A stretch of 64,000 nt of DNA from Balaenoptera acutorostrata (GCF_949987535.1 NC_080077.1:35987389-36051388); one strand, 5' to 3'; shown: positions 14,101 to 26,773, numbered from the stretch's first letter. Notes: generated from the sequence alone by a model not told the origin. Numbers and translations are program-made.

Positions 14101-14734
14101 GTGGGGTGTCTTCTTTGCCAAAGAGGTTTCAGCAACACCAGCAGTTTCAAGGAGTGACTGTGTTAGGGAGGTGGGAAGGAGGACAGGAGCATGAAAGGAG
14201 GAAGTGTCTTTTTTGCTGGAGAAATGTTTACTTTGTAATTAGCAAAGGACAAGAAGGCCCTTTTGGAAACTATACTTGGGGGTCCAGAATTTAAATTTAT
14301 GCTGATGCTCTCTGAGGCTCTCTCTGGGGAACCCTCCTAATTGGCAGGGATCTCAGTTGGCTAGAACAGGCTGCACATGAAGCCAGGGTCTCAGGGTCAT
14401 TTCTCCAAAGGGCCTGTTAACTCAGCTCTGTTCCACAGCCACAAGCTGTACCTTTAACCCTACTTAGCCATCTCACAAAAACATATTAGCATATCAACAT
14501 GGTGGTCACAGAAAAATAGATTTGCCTTGAGACCAAAACAAAAAGTAGGCAGAGATATTTCGTTTTTGCCAGCATAAACAAATGTCTTTGTAAATGTGTT
14601 AGCAAACTAATGAAACTGCAGCTACTGACAGAAAAAAATCACAAAGATGAAAACTGTCCACACAAGCATATGCTACAAGTGAGCTGATCATCGATTGTCT
14701 TTACTTTGGGGACCAACATAAACCATGACACCAA
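11101..14734. other. Intron 4 stretch, one unclassified old repeat
   Basis: Mostly unrecognised AT-rich sequence. The block at about 12890-13140 (gcatgtgactgaggcagaccaatcacag, then acatgtgagccaagctgggtcaat) has the look of an old interspersed repeat, but I cannot name the family. No exon was seen. Confidence 0.45.
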
Positions 14735-14845
14735 TATCTAGATTCATGATGGCAGGGAATTTTGTCTTTCCTTGTCCATTGCTATATCTTCAGCACCTAA
14801 AAGTGCTGGTGCTTTAATAAACATGTGTTGAGTGTATGAAGGTAT
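14735..14845 (+). mobile_element. L2 3'-end fragment
   Basis: The phrases gcagggaattttgtctttcc, ttgctatatcttcagcacc and taataaacatgtgttgagtg follow the L2 3' terminus (ttgtctgttttgttcactgctgtatccccagcgcc type). Confidence 0.6.
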
Positions 14846-15042
14846 CCTGGCCTGGCCTTTTATTTATTCTTCCTATTCTGCCCGTTACAAACTGGAAAAT
14901 ACAACAGAAATAATCTATATACCATCTCCTGTATCAACCACTGAGTGTTTTTACAAAGGAAGAGACACTACATTAGATAGGAAGAGAATGTTGAATAAAC
15001 CAGCAATCACACTCATCTAATTGCAAACAAGAGAAAGACCTC

Positions 15043-15480
15043 TGTGGTAGATGGAAAAAACGGTTACAATTCTCCACTCACCCCTGTATGTGCATGCCAA
15101 GTTGCAAAGTAACTATGGGACTTCTCCCCCAGGAGGTGAAATCTATTTCAACTTTTGAATCAGGACTGGCCTTGTAACTTGCATAGAATAACAGAACATG
15201 GTGGAAGTAAAATTGTGCCAGTTCTGAGCCCAGACTCAAGAGGAACTGCTTCTTCTCTCCCTCTTAGAACCGTGTAGAACCCCTAGCCACCTTGAGGATG
15301 ATAGAAACAGCAGTTTCCTCTGTCCTCAACCAGTCCACCACGTTAGGGAGCCAGCCAGAACTGCACAGTGGATCCCAGCCCATATTACCCACCCACATTT
15401 ATTGTTAAATAAATGGTGGTTGTTTTAAGCCTGTATGTTAGGGGTTTATTTCTTATGCAGCAAAAGCCAACTGAAACAAC
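15043..15480 (+). mobile_element. MLT1-type LTR, older subfamily
   Basis: Starts tgtggtagatgg and ends with taaataaatggtggttgttttaagcc, then a diverged ggggtttatttcttatgcagcaaaagccaactgaaac block. This is the usual 3' end of MLT1 LTRs. It is strongly diverged in the middle. No internal retroviral sequence is attached. Confidence 0.7.
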
Positions 15481-17311
15481 TTCACCCCGATGCACAGGAG
15501 CTAAACAATGGCAAGATCGTTGTTTGGTTGGGGGCTGAAGAATGCTTTGTTTACTACAACTACTACTCTATTCAACAGATTGACCAGTGTGTATTATGTT
15601 ACACATACCAATGGGTTGAAAAGCATTAGATATTTAGAAAAATCACAAAAAGGAAATCTCAGAAAGTATAAGCATTTGCAAGAATAATTTATTATAAAGA
15701 TTGTTTTAGAATAGAGATGCTGCAGTATACACACCAACACAGCACAGAAGCCTAAAAATGATTTTTCTACCACCAAAGCAGTGTAGGGACTACACAGATA
15801 ATAACACTTAAGTATTTTCCCACTGTGAATAATGCCCACTGTGAATTTTGACGACTATGAATGTCCCCAAAATCTTAGAGAGCCTACGAAAATGGAATGG
15901 TATGAACTTGGTATTGATTATAAAAAGATAATAACTGCTGGTTGAATTATAAAAAATGGTATAGTACCTGGGATTGCAAAACATGAAATAAAAGGCTTCT
16001 TATTTTCTGCAGAACTTTTTCATTAACACTGAGAAATTTAAGAACATACAATGTAATTGTAAAATGTGCTCAAGGCAAGAAACCTAGTAACTGTCATTTT
16101 ACTTTTTTCAAAATCTATCTAGGTGCTGGATGTGATCCTTCAGCTCCATTATTACAGAGGGAAGTAAACTGTGCATATATAAACAATCTTAGCATGGTCT
16201 TCAACCCACAAACCTGGGCAACAGAGAATGCTTGCAAAGATCTTGCCACTGTAATGTCAATATCAGAGGAATCAATTAAAGAAACTGGCGCCTGTCACAG
16301 AGGTGATAACGCTCTTTTAACTATATGGATAATAAATTCGGACACATAGCTGTGAAATTTGCAAGCTCATTTGATGCTTCAAAGATTAAGTTGTAATTGG
16401 TGGGAAAGAAACAAAGAAGAGTAAGAGTTGAGTAATATGGCAAAGGAGAAAATATGTAATCAAATAAATCAGTGCATAGGCCATGAGTGAGCATAACTGA
16501 AAAGGACCCAAAGGTGAACCATGTTTTTATGGGGATCTTCAGAGGTTAGGAGTGCCTACATCCTTCGAAAACAATAGCATACCTGTATTAATATTAAAAG
16601 CCTAATATTTAAATTAAGTTGTGGCATATACAAACTGTAATGTTTTCATCAGTAACAATGGTACTCTAGGTCTAGTTCTAGTATTTACAAAATTCAGAGA
16701 GAGAAAATTTTGGAGTATTAGGTTGAACTCTATGAAACTGCTTATATTTGACCATTTATAATCAACAAAAATGGCAGTTTCATATGGTTTAACCTAGTAG
16801 ACAGGAGTGTATTAAAAAACAAGAGATGACTGTAGCCACATAATTTGTCTCAGTGGAGAGAGAGCTAAATAGCGATTAAACAAATGACAGGCCTCTCCAT
16901 TGGGGACATTAAATGAAAAACTGGGCTCAGCCTTTAAGAGAAAGTCCATACATTTGTATTAAGGAACATTGCTCAGAGTGAAAGGCATTATTTATTCGCA
17001 ATAGACTACCTTTCTTGGAGGTTTTAAACATAGCTAAATATTTTCGTGTGGTACTGGAATATCTGAAAATCAAAGGATATTAATTTTTAATAAAATTGAT
17101 TAGTACCTTTGTAATGATTGGGGGGCAAAAATTTCCCCTCTGTTTCACCAAATCGTTCTTGTTACCAAAGGTTTGCACCATGTGCAGGTTTCCATTGGTG
17201 GCAATGAAAGGTTTTCACTGGTCCTTCTCAGAATCTAAACAAAAAACCCACTTGGGTAAGGACCAACATAGCCTCAAAGAGGGATAACAGAGAGAGATTG
17301 TTGAGTTTATA
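15481..17311. other. Intron 4 stretch, nothing else recognisable
   Basis: Apart from the candidate cryptic exon at 16123-16302, this AT-rich stretch shows no repeat family, RNA gene or exon that I can support. Confidence 0.5.
16123..16302 (+). other. Candidate cryptic exon, antisense to RSPO3
   Basis: A 180-bp block is preceded by a pyrimidine-rich tract and ctatctag and followed by GTGATAA. It stays open in one frame (phase 1 at both ends), giving about 60 residues with four cysteines, for example REVNCAYINN and ENACKDLATV. I do not recognise the protein. Chance pseudo-exons like this are common in mammalian introns, so it is listed only as a candidate. Confidence 0.15.
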
Positions 17312-17493
17312 CCAGGGTTTCTCATCTTTGGCACTACTGGCAGATAATTTTTGATGTGTGAGGCTGTCCTGCGCATTGTAAAATATTTAGCAGCCTCTCC
17401 CCACTAGATAACCTGTAGCATTCCCCTCCTCCAAGTGTGACAATGAGAAGTGTGCCCCGGGGAGCAAACTACATGCCTGGTTGAAAACCACAG
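17312..17493 (-). mobile_element. MER20 (hAT-Charlie DNA transposon)
   Basis: The plus strand starts gggtttctcatctttggcac and ends gcctggttgaaaaccacag, with ggctgtcctgcgcattgtaaaatatttagcagcc and cccactagataacc between. This is the reverse complement of MER20 over nearly its full length of about 200 bp. It is non-autonomous, with no transposase. Confidence 0.9.
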
Positions 17494-20400
17494 TCTTTAA
17501 TGCCATTCTTATCTCAGCTCTGTACTTTGTCGAATTTTCTCTGACCTGTGTTAAAGGGCTAGTGTACTGATCGGGTGTAGGGAAAGAGAAGAAAGCTCCC
17601 ATCCTCCAGTGCTTAAACAGGATGAGTGTCTGTAGGCCAGCTGGTCCTCCTCCATGAGGTGATGGTGGTGAGAGGCCATCATCAAAATTCTCCAAGCCAG
17701 TTGGCATCCTACAATTTTGAGCTAATGACTCCTTCTAGTTGGATTTTGAGAACTGTTCTGAAAATCTTGGCTAAATGTCTTGTTTTGAATTTGACTGAAT
17801 CTTTAATATGAATCCTTCCTGTAGAAAACTCAACTCTTCATCACTGGAGTAGTTGTTATAAAGATTTTAAGAAGTAAACTAAAAGACAGAGGTGCAAACC
17901 TGGGAACAAAGCAGACTCATTTTTTATTTGTTTCCTTTTTTAAAAACAAATTTTACTGTAACTTTAAATATAGTGCTCATGATAAATAGAATGCATATTT
18001 ATAATACTGGTATTTGAAAACATGATTAATAGCAATTTGTAAGTTAACATATAACACTTTTCTTCTATGTAAAACCTAGTAGAATTTTACAACTGTACTT
18101 TTAATTTTGGGAAGGCACATAAGATGACCTTCAGTATGTTCAAATAATGCAATAACTCCCACACTTGTTTCTTCCCTTGAAATGTCTCTGGACATTTTAT
18201 TTATTTATATTTTAATGGATTCTTTTTCTCCTTCTCTGCTAGGAAGGATGCTATTTCTTCTTTACACCAAGAAAGTAGACCCTGCCCCATTTCTTTCATG
18301 ACTCTGTTCTTCTCTCTCCTTTCTATTCCAAGATCATGTACTACATGTAATTAGGATCTTATTCATGCAATTCACCAAAGAACAAAATTTCTTTCATTCT
18401 TTGTGAATTGCCTCAAAACCCAGTACCTACAGGAAATTCTCTTCAGTTAATTAAAGAAATGTACAAATGAATGAGAAACATTTTGGTGACCTTCCTTTCT
18501 TTGCACCCTGCCTTCAAACCCAAACAAAAAAAATCACTCTTTTGCATCAAATGCAGACACATATACGCTCCCCTGGTCTGTTTCACTTCCCCTTATCTAA
18601 GATGGTTACACGCAATATATCAAAAGAGTTAATGAGTTGGTAGCCATTAAAAGTGCATTTTCTCCTTGTTTACTTCTATTTAAAATATATTGTTTTAAGG
18701 CATATGTGATACTAGTATATATGTTAGCCTTCATAATCTCTTAAAATAAATGTTATATATCTTTGACATTTCAGATATATAATTCAATTGAGATAGGCTC
18801 AAGCTAGAAACTACTGCAATGGTAATAACTTCTTATTAAAGCTAGTAATTGGTGGAGAAGTTAAGATATTAAAAGGCAGCATGCCAGGTAAAGGGAAATA
18901 ATCCTAAATGTGCGAACAAGTAGTACATCAGATAAAAGCTTAGATTTGGGGCTACAGAAATGACATTTATCTCCTCAGATTAACTTACTATAACTATTCT
19001 AAGCATGAGAAGAATATTAGTAAAGAAAAATGTGTGTATGTGTAAGATTTTGCAACCAATTTTTCATATATATATGAAAATTTCATATATATAAATATGC
19101 ATCTCACAACTAGAATAATCCATTCTGTTACTAAAAACTAGTTCCTCCTATTCAGCTTCTTCTTTGTGTACATTTTAGAAAGTCATTTCTGGATCTTATC
19201 ATTCTTCCCTGGAGACCTTGCCTTTGGCAATTACAACACAGCAGAAAAAATCCTGCACACATGCTGCATACCTTTTCCAAATATGAGTTATCTACTTCTG
19301 TCTATTGTTAACCTCTTAGGCAGGGAAGATAGATGTAAGTTTAAATTCAAGATTTTTAGGCTAAATTTTTTTTAAAAAAACCTTATCTTTTAGCTTTCTC
19401 ATCTGAAAATGCTCAGCCATGAACCTAAATGATGTTATTTTATGAATCTACAATCATTTAGGTGCAACTCAAGCAATAGCTATTCTAGTGGTAGGAGAAA
19501 TCATGTCTTCATCACTTTATTGTTTATCAGTATTGTATAGCTCTGAGATATACAATATAAACAAGAAGACTCTGGGTAGTGTTATTATTTTGATGTGATA
19601 TTTGATACAGTGGCATGTCCAGGGGTCATAATTACTTTTCTATTTGGTTTCTTCATATTCAAATAGATATATTTTTGATATTTGAGTTACCATTAAGAGA
19701 AGTGAAGAAAACTAATAGGTTAGAGAAGTAAGGAATGAAGGGAGAAGTGGTTACCTTCCTATCTTAAATTTCTAGGCTACTTGAGAAATCATTTTTGACA
19801 GACATATAAAAAGATGAATGAAAATTAAATAAAAATGGAACTAAATCTTGAATTTAATTATACATGTAATCCACATTTCCTACTTAGTAGTCTATGGATT
19901 ATCAAATTTGAAAAAGAATAAAGCACCTAAAATTTTCTAGTTGTATCACATTTTCTTTGTAAACATAAAATGTCACTGTATCCTACTCAGAGGGGAAGAA
20001 ACAAGGACCAGAAAGAAACTTCTAAGTCAAGCTTATGTTACAGGTTACTATTTTAAACTTCTTATGGCATTACTTATCTTATTTGTTGCTAGTTTAAAAA
20101 CTAACATTTTCAATGTTAATGTTTAAGTCAGTGCTAGCAAAATATATTAGAAGACCACATCCTCAAATAAAAGAAAAAAATGTAATTAGTATCATAATTT
20201 AATTTTTCTATTGGATGAGATTTTCTTCACTTATATTTTAAAAGCAAAGTATACTAAATACTGATTAGTAATGTAGAATCTTTGTGGAAAGAATAATATG
20301 AACAAAGACCACCTGTAAGTCATTAAATTTTAAGAAAATTTAGTAAACATAAGTAAATGTACGGCTATGGGAGCTTACCAACAAGTAGAGTGATGAAATA

Positions 20401-20842
20401 TTTGATTTCCAAATCCAACTTTTAAAGTCTAAGATGTTTTAAATTAATTGGAAACAAATGCCAGAAAGACCTTTTTCACTAGCCAACTTTCATTCCTTAA
20501 ACCTAATTTTAATCAAAACCTCTTATAAATTTACAAAAACTTGAAGTTCCCTTAAAATAATCCATGTATTCAAAAAGTTTATCACATTAACTACTTGATT
20601 ACTAATGGCAACGACAGGCTGTATCCATCCTGATGATGGTCAGTTTGGTCTTTTGGAACAGTGAAAGACACTGCAAAGTACGGGTGACGCAAGTTCTTTC
20701 TTGTATGAGCAAAGTTCAAGTTTTCACAGCACCCTCTTCTGTGTTTCCATCGAAATTTTCCACACACCAAACCTCTCTTACTATGTGATATTGTGATTAT
20801 CTGCTTAAACATCTCAACCTTTCACTGGACTCTGAGTAGAAC
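17494..20842. other. Intron 4 stretch without recognisable features
   Basis: AT-rich sequence with short AT palindromes, such as tttcatatatatatgaaa at about 19062-19079. No exon or named repeat was seen. Confidence 0.5.
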
Positions 20843-20956
20843 TTCAGGATAGAGATGGGACCCTATTCAGTTGTGAATCCCCAGGGCTTAGCACTATGTG
20901 TGGCCATAAAATAAAAATTCAATAAAATGATGTTGAATGAATGAATGAATGAAATA
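20843..20956 (+). mobile_element. L2 3'-end fragment with (TGAA)n tail
   Basis: The phrases gggaccctattcagttgtgaatccccagggcttagcac and gttgaatgaatgaatgaatgaa match the L2 3' terminus, including its short tandem tail. Confidence 0.7.
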
Positions 20957-21809
20957 AGCAAAGGAAGTTCAACTACAGAGTCAGCCAAGCTGCAATTAAA
21001 TGAGAGGATCATTTATAGGCTCACCAATAGCTACATAACATATTTGTAGGCAGTGGTGCTGAGGATTAGTGAGAAAGATGGAATAATTATATTTTAAAAG
21101 TCAACAACTGCAGATCTTCTATATGGAAGTTTAATCACCTTAAAGCATCAGATTAAATGACATATTTTTCCTTGGCACTCATACGACTTCAGAACAGCCC
21201 TTACACAGAGTTATTTAATATTGATTTGGTAGGTTCTATAATCTGATGTATGAAATTACTGTAATATGAAAAAAATCTGGGGATATAATGTCACGAATGC
21301 TTGTATTATACTTATAAAATATATAACCTTTAAAATACGTTTAGCTACAAAAGCTTAACACCTAATTGCACTACTTTGGTTTGTAGGCAATGAAGAAAGG
21401 AGTAAGCTGATGGCTGGTATTCACCATGCTCATGTACCAAATGTTATTATTAGACTTTGTGTTTCTGAGGCTTCCCCTAAGTTTTCCAGGTACTAGGAAG
21501 GTGGATGATAGGAAACATAATGGTCCCAAAGGAAGATATAGGCATATATTATATGCTTATAATGCAGCCCCCTTTCCTAAGATTCAATTAGCACACTTTT
21601 GTGTAGTTTAAAGTTCTGATATCAAGCTCCATTTTAAAAAATTACCACATCGATATTCTGTAATTTACAGCCAACATATTCTTTGTTTGGTACACATTTT
21701 AGGGTTTTCAGACATGAGTGATAATAATAAATGTTTCCTAAGAAATAAAGTGAAATTTGCATCAAATCATAAGGATTCAAACAAGCACATGTTGTTAGTA
21801 TGATTGTAC

Positions 21810-22007
21810 CTCGTTCTCCCTTCTGACACTTCTTTCTCTGCACTGTACACTTTCTTGTCTCACTGGTGGGGGGACACAGGTTACCCTTTGCTGATGGATG
21901 CTGTATTATTTCTCGGACCCGTGTTTCAGTCCCTCTTTTGAAGCCACATGTTTTTCCTTTTTTCGTGCATGGACTCCAAGGACTCCATTCACTGGCCTCA
22001 CAGTGCA
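21810..22007 (-). CDS. RSPO3: RSPO3 exon 4 (thrombospondin type 1 domain)
   Basis: This 198-bp exon encodes residues 146-211 and the first base of Gly212. It carries the thrombospondin type 1 domain, which in R-spondins binds heparan sulfate proteoglycans. The WSxW-like core is SEWSPWSPC at residues 151-159, and cysteines are at 148, 159, 166, 190, 199 and 206. A basic end (RKKCQKGERG) leads toward the arginine/lysine-rich tail. The acceptor is tgtttcag before TGCACTGTG. The only sensible donor is GTACAAT after GAACGAG, a weak match to consensus. It gives the expected phase 1 break inside Gly212. The next exon is not in the window. Residues A150 and S154 match mouse rather than human, from memory. 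Confidence 0.96.
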
Positions 22008-22394
22008 CTGAAACAGAACACAAGAAACAGCCTCAGTTCGCTCACACATAGTTTCACAATTGTTAAATAAACAAGAAGGCTTGCTTCCATCAATACTTGC
22101 CCAAATTCTGAGCAGAAATCCTGCAGAACAAAGTTGGGCAAGATGACTTAAAGATAAAACAAAGAGAAAGTGAAAGCAGGAATAGAATGTTTTCCACTTT
22201 TTGGTCCTCATATTATCAGGTAAACTCACTCTTGCATTGGGTTTACTTTTCACTGTAGATTTGATTAACCCAGGCATGAATATAATTATTCACAACTGAC
22301 CAATGCTTTACAATTTCTAGAGCACTGCTACAATTATTGATTGATCCTGACCATAACTTGATAGGTTAGTCATTATTACATACTCGAGAATTGA

Positions 22395-22590
22395 TTCTCA
22401 AAGTTTAGTGTGCAACAGAATCACCTGCAGGGAGGACTTGCTAAAACAAAGAATGCTGGACCTCTCCCCTCCCAGAGTTTCCAATTCAGTTGCCTGGGGT
22501 GGGGCCTGGGAATTTGCATTTCTAATGATACACGTGATGCACATTTGCAGTTACTGAGAACACACTTTGCGTACTTCTGTGCTAGAGAAT
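22395..22590 (+). mobile_element. MER5-type hAT-Charlie DNA transposon
   Basis: The sequence ttctcaaagtttagtgtgcaacagaatcacctgcaggg, then ttcagttgcctggggtggggcctgggaatttgcatttctaa, follows the MER5A layout. Its right-hand side is diverged. Confidence 0.75.
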
Positions 22591-25500
22591 GATTAAGCAA
22601 AAAATGAATTCAGGTCCTTGGCCTACAACTCACTGCTTTTTCTACTTCATGTGCCTTTTCTTGAGTACTTCAATATTGTCATTTATTCATGGGTGTAGAT
22701 CAGGCATAGCAGTATCTATTTAAGTGAATTCTGGGTCAATTTCAGCTGATAAACTGCTTCTAGAATTCACCTGACTGGCTGATTTCTAGGATGAACTGAC
22801 ATAATTTTTTCTAAAATTTCTTTTGTAGATTTTTCCCTTTTTCTGTGTGTATCAATCTTTTCAATCTTGACTTTACAAGGTATTATAACAGATTTTTGCA
22901 CTTCTAATAAAAATAAACACCTGCAAGGTGGTATTCTTATATTTATGTTCATAAAATTTCCTGACTTGCAACGGAAACGGCTTGCAACAGTAACTCTTTC
23001 AGATGGTATGACTCTCTTTCCACAAAAACAAATTCCCAGTAACCTTGCTGCCTTCTGACTTGAAGAATCCTTATTTTAGAGCAGAGTACTATTTTTCATA
23101 CAACCTCAAGAAATATAACCTAAATGTTTCAGAAATTTAAAACCATTCACAATACATTTTTTTCACATGCTTTTTCAGTCACTTTCAGGTATTTGAATGC
23201 AACACAGAGTTGAATGGAAATGATTAGATAAGTGAATTTAAGTTTCTATGAACTTAAATGAACTTTACTGAACCACTTTCAAAGGAGTCTTCATGTTCAG
23301 TTGGTTAAAGAACAGAGCAACCAAATCACTTAATGATATCATAATCTCTTGCCAGTTAAGGTCATATCTCTGATCCCAATATTAGTCATTAAAAAGTAGG
23401 AGAGCTTTGCACATACAAATAAAAACACCTCCAAGAAAGCAAATGGAAAAATAAAAATCCAAGTTTGTGAGCTGTAACTTTGTCCAGTATTCATTTAATG
23501 CCAGAACTACATGGAATAAATTAGAAAAAAATTACATGATGTGGAAATGGCCCAAACTTTGGTGATTTTCATAAGAGCAAAGGTGGTCTAGGCAAATGTA
23601 CACCTAGACTTAAGAAAAACAGATATAAAAAATTACAACATAGGTAGCTATGAGTCTTTAGTCAGATGATGAATGGTTCTAAAAATGAAATTTTAGTGCC
23701 AATCTTAGATTATTCCATTGAAGAAGAAGGAGGAAAAATATTCACAACTAGAGAGTTCAGATATAAAGAGCTCTGATAAGATGGGATAGTTAAAAGGCCT
23801 TGAGAGGAGAAGATATTTTCTTAGCTAAATACTTTCGAATGAACCTTTAATGTTAGCATCCAAAAAATATTTTTGGAAAGAATGGAAACTTTGTTGATCA
23901 TGTAAAGACAACAAATAGGTTGATTTAAGTAGTATTCAGGTCATTAAATGAACAATATAGATCTGGGGCTCTATTTGGTTAAGAGGTAATTAAGAAAAAA
24001 ACAGAACTGCTCAACAGAAACTGCATTTCTTCTACCTTCTGTATTAAGAACAATCTTAACATTGGAACGTTTAACTGTTCACTAATGAAACAAGTGTCTC
24101 AAAAATGTAGTTAGCTCCTTGTTCCTGGAAGTGGTCATGGTGTGGTTGATCATCAGCCTGGAATGCTGTAAAAGGGATCCTTGAATTGGAAGAAAAGTTG
24201 AATTGGATATTTCACCAGTAATATTCATTTGTTCTCATTCTTGCTGCCTGACTGCACGGTTCCAGAGAGAACATAGCAAGGCCATGTTCTTTGCTACTCA
24301 CTGTTTGGAGCTAGATATCTTCCCTCTGTGACTAGTTGAACAGCACCAACTCTCCAAGAAGAGCAATGAGGATGGCAGAATGACAGTGCAGAAAGGAAAC
24401 AAATTTCTGGAGCACAAAGTGGAAGAAATACATTCTCCTATAAAATTGGCTTCAGTCGACATTTTTGCTTAATGTGACTTGCAAACCATGAGGAGTGGGT
24501 ACGTTGTGACATAAATCTTTTACCTTAGCTCTGTATGAAGGTGGTGTTTTCTCTGTTTATGACATGTTCTCTCAATTTAAAATCTAGGTAAGAAACAAGT
24601 CATGCCGTATAGATTTTAGCAAAGGGAGAGACACATTCTTCAACCTCTGCCCTAGAGAGCTAGAGTAGAGGTACTAATTATAGCACTGACGATAACTCAC
24701 ATTGTGTCCTTGGGATCACCATTTCAGCTCTCTGGGTCCTAGTTTTCATATTTGTTAAAGTAACAGCCTTTAATGGTCCTTTGTGATCATCAAGCAAGTC
24801 ATCATTTTTTGTGAAATTCTGAGGCAAGCCCACGGGCATGGCCCACACAGTGCTTGCAGGCCAGACACCACGTGATGGGAGACCTCCCGTATGGAACAAG
24901 CAACAAGAGCCAGCTGGGAACTGAAGCTGTTGATTTGCCTATTCCTATGTCCTAGGTCATTTACACCTATCTGTTCAATGAGCCTGATTCACTAAATGGC
25001 TTTTAGATCGCTAACCCCTATTCTAAAATAGATAAATTTCTTAAACATAATTGTGTTAACCAACAGTCTTTGTCTGACTAGTATTGTAAATTACCAGGAA
25101 GCCTTAATAGCTAATCCAACAGTGCCAGGTGTTAAATGCTCTCTGATAGGAAAGCATTAACACATTTAAATAAATGGCCTTTGAAGGACTGATGCTACAC
25201 CTTCAACAACTAAGAAAATCTAAACATTCGCCCCTTTCCTGGGTAGAGCAATATCACAAACTTTCCGCAACTTATCCTGAATTTCTGTCCTTGAATATTT
25301 TCAGAACTGTTTCCTATTTTCTCCACAGTTTGGAAGTTATCACCTCTAATCATCAGCCCTCAGGACCTACAGAGAGATGAACTTGAAGTGCTTTCTCATG
25401 TACCTTTTACCCTATTTCTAAGTTATTTTTCTGTGTTTTTATTGACTAGAGGAAAAAATAAGACTGAACCAAATTGAGCCATGAGCTGTTTCAGGAAAGT

Positions 25501-26254
25501 TGTTTTCCAGATGCTTCTGAGATTATCTTTAAAATATCATCTATTTGTTTCCTTCTCACAAAAACTTTGTTTAGAAATAAATGTCTCATGTGGACCTGAA
25601 ATAGTTAAACCACCACTTTAGAGTTATTACTCCAGTACTTAAGATTCTAATGGATCTGTCTGTGGGGAGCCCAGGGGTGTCCTGGAGACTATCTTGTACT
25701 GAATCAAGGGGACAATTGTGTGCATTTGCCAACAGCACTACAGCATCAAAAGGTTCTTGCAGCTCTTGCCCAGGGGATTCTGAGATTTAGTATGCTGTTT
25801 CCCCATTTGGTTTAGCATCTGCTCCCCAACTGTTCACCAAGCTCGTAGCTGTAGTAGCTGCACACCATTTAAAACAGGGAAAATATAGCCTGACAGTGAT
25901 CCGTTATTAGACAAACAACTTGTCTGAGGAACCTCCCCTCCAGGAAACTCAGCCTGCAATTAATCAGGCCCTGGGACTGTGTCCTTCTGTCAGTTTAAGT
26001 CCAAAATCCTCTCCTTGTCTCTGAATACCTGTGCAAGCAGGGTGTTTCAGCAAAGCAGTGTGAGAGAAAAAAGTGAGATTTTTTTTAACCATATCAGATC
26101 CAGTTCTCTAAGTCTTTGATCCATCTGCCGAGTATTAAAGGGCTGTATCCAGAGAATATGTTTCCTCCTTTTGGAAAATAAGTTTGGTCACTGGTTGGCA
26201 TTAGATCTAGGTGGAAACTCTTAACCTAAGGTGGAAATTTAGTTCAAGATCAAA

Positions 26255-26256
<2 letters not shown>

Positions 26257-26301
<45 letters not shown>

Positions 26302-26302
26302 G
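26257..26302 (+). repeat. (TG)n(TA)n microsatellite
   Basis: About 14 TG units run directly into about nine TA units. It lies 325 bp on the intron side of the exon 3 donor. Confidence 0.95.
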
Positions 26303-26626
26303 TAAGTGTGCGTGTATACATATAAATTACTATAAGTAAAACTTCATTAGATAATGATACAGAATAAATCTGTAATGATCACAATAGTCGAAACAGTTAT
26401 CGATGGTCCCTAAGAAATAACAGTGCACGCACAGGGTGTTAAATTTACTGTGATACACGATAGTAAGGCCCATTAGGATGGTATCTTTGTAAAGAAGGAG
26501 GGAGCGAGCCTCTTAGAGGTGGTCCCTCAGGCTCTTGTGAGACAGGACTTTGAGCAGCATTTCCATGGAGACTGACATTATCTCTGGTGTTTCTCATCCC
26601 TCCTAAGTCTTAGAGCTCCTCCTCAC

Positions 26627-26773
26627 CAATACTGACGCACTCCATGGTATGGTTATTGGCTTCCAACCCTTCTGGGCAATTGTCAAGGCACTTTCCAAGG
26701 TGTAAGTAAAATCCACTTTTACACTTTGTGCAGAAATTTTTGTTGAAACAGGTATCACAGTCAGCTTTGCATT
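26627..26773 (-). CDS. RSPO3: RSPO3 exon 3 (furin-like repeat 2)
   Basis: This 147-bp exon encodes residues 97-145 and carries the second furin-like repeat, which binds the leucine-rich repeat receptors LGR4, LGR5 and LGR6. Cysteines are at 98, 102, 105, 111, 114, 125, 129 and 142. The two aromatic residues that insert into LGR receptors are present as F106 and F110 in the segment TCFNKNFC. NHT at 137-139 is a possible N-glycosylation sequon. The acceptor is ttttcag followed by AATGCAAAGC, and the donor is ATTG followed by GTGAGG. Both borders are phase 1, so K97 and V146 are split codons. The residues agree with the human protein as I remember it across the whole exon. Confidence 0.98.

Larger units (their letters stand above)
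1..21809 (-). other. RSPO3: RSPO3 intron 4 (partial, runs off the left edge)
   Basis: The intron opens with GTACAATCATAC at 21809 and continues past position 1. I looked for the last coding exon, a lysine/arginine-rich tail ending in a serine/valine-rich motif, on the minus strand and found no match. The intron in human is far longer than 22 kb as I recall, so its absence is expected. The stretch is AT-rich and filled with old repeats listed separately. Confidence 0.85.
22008..26626 (-). other. RSPO3: RSPO3 intron 3
   Basis: This 4,619-bp intron is bounded by GTGAGG at the donor and tgtttcag at the acceptor. It contains a MER5-type element near 22395 and a GT/TA microsatellite at 26257-26302. 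Nothing else is recognisable between about 22600 and 26250. Confidence 0.93.

Noticed and set aside
20591..20812. Minus-strand 73-codon frame, considered as the missing last RSPO3 exon
   Set aside because: It lacks the expected lysine/arginine-rich composition and the serine/valine-rich ending.
21866..22277. Plus-strand frame at 21866-22051 and minus-strand frame at 21906-22277
   Set aside because: The first is antisense to RSPO3 exon 4. The second reads exon 4 in the wrong frame and runs into intron 3.
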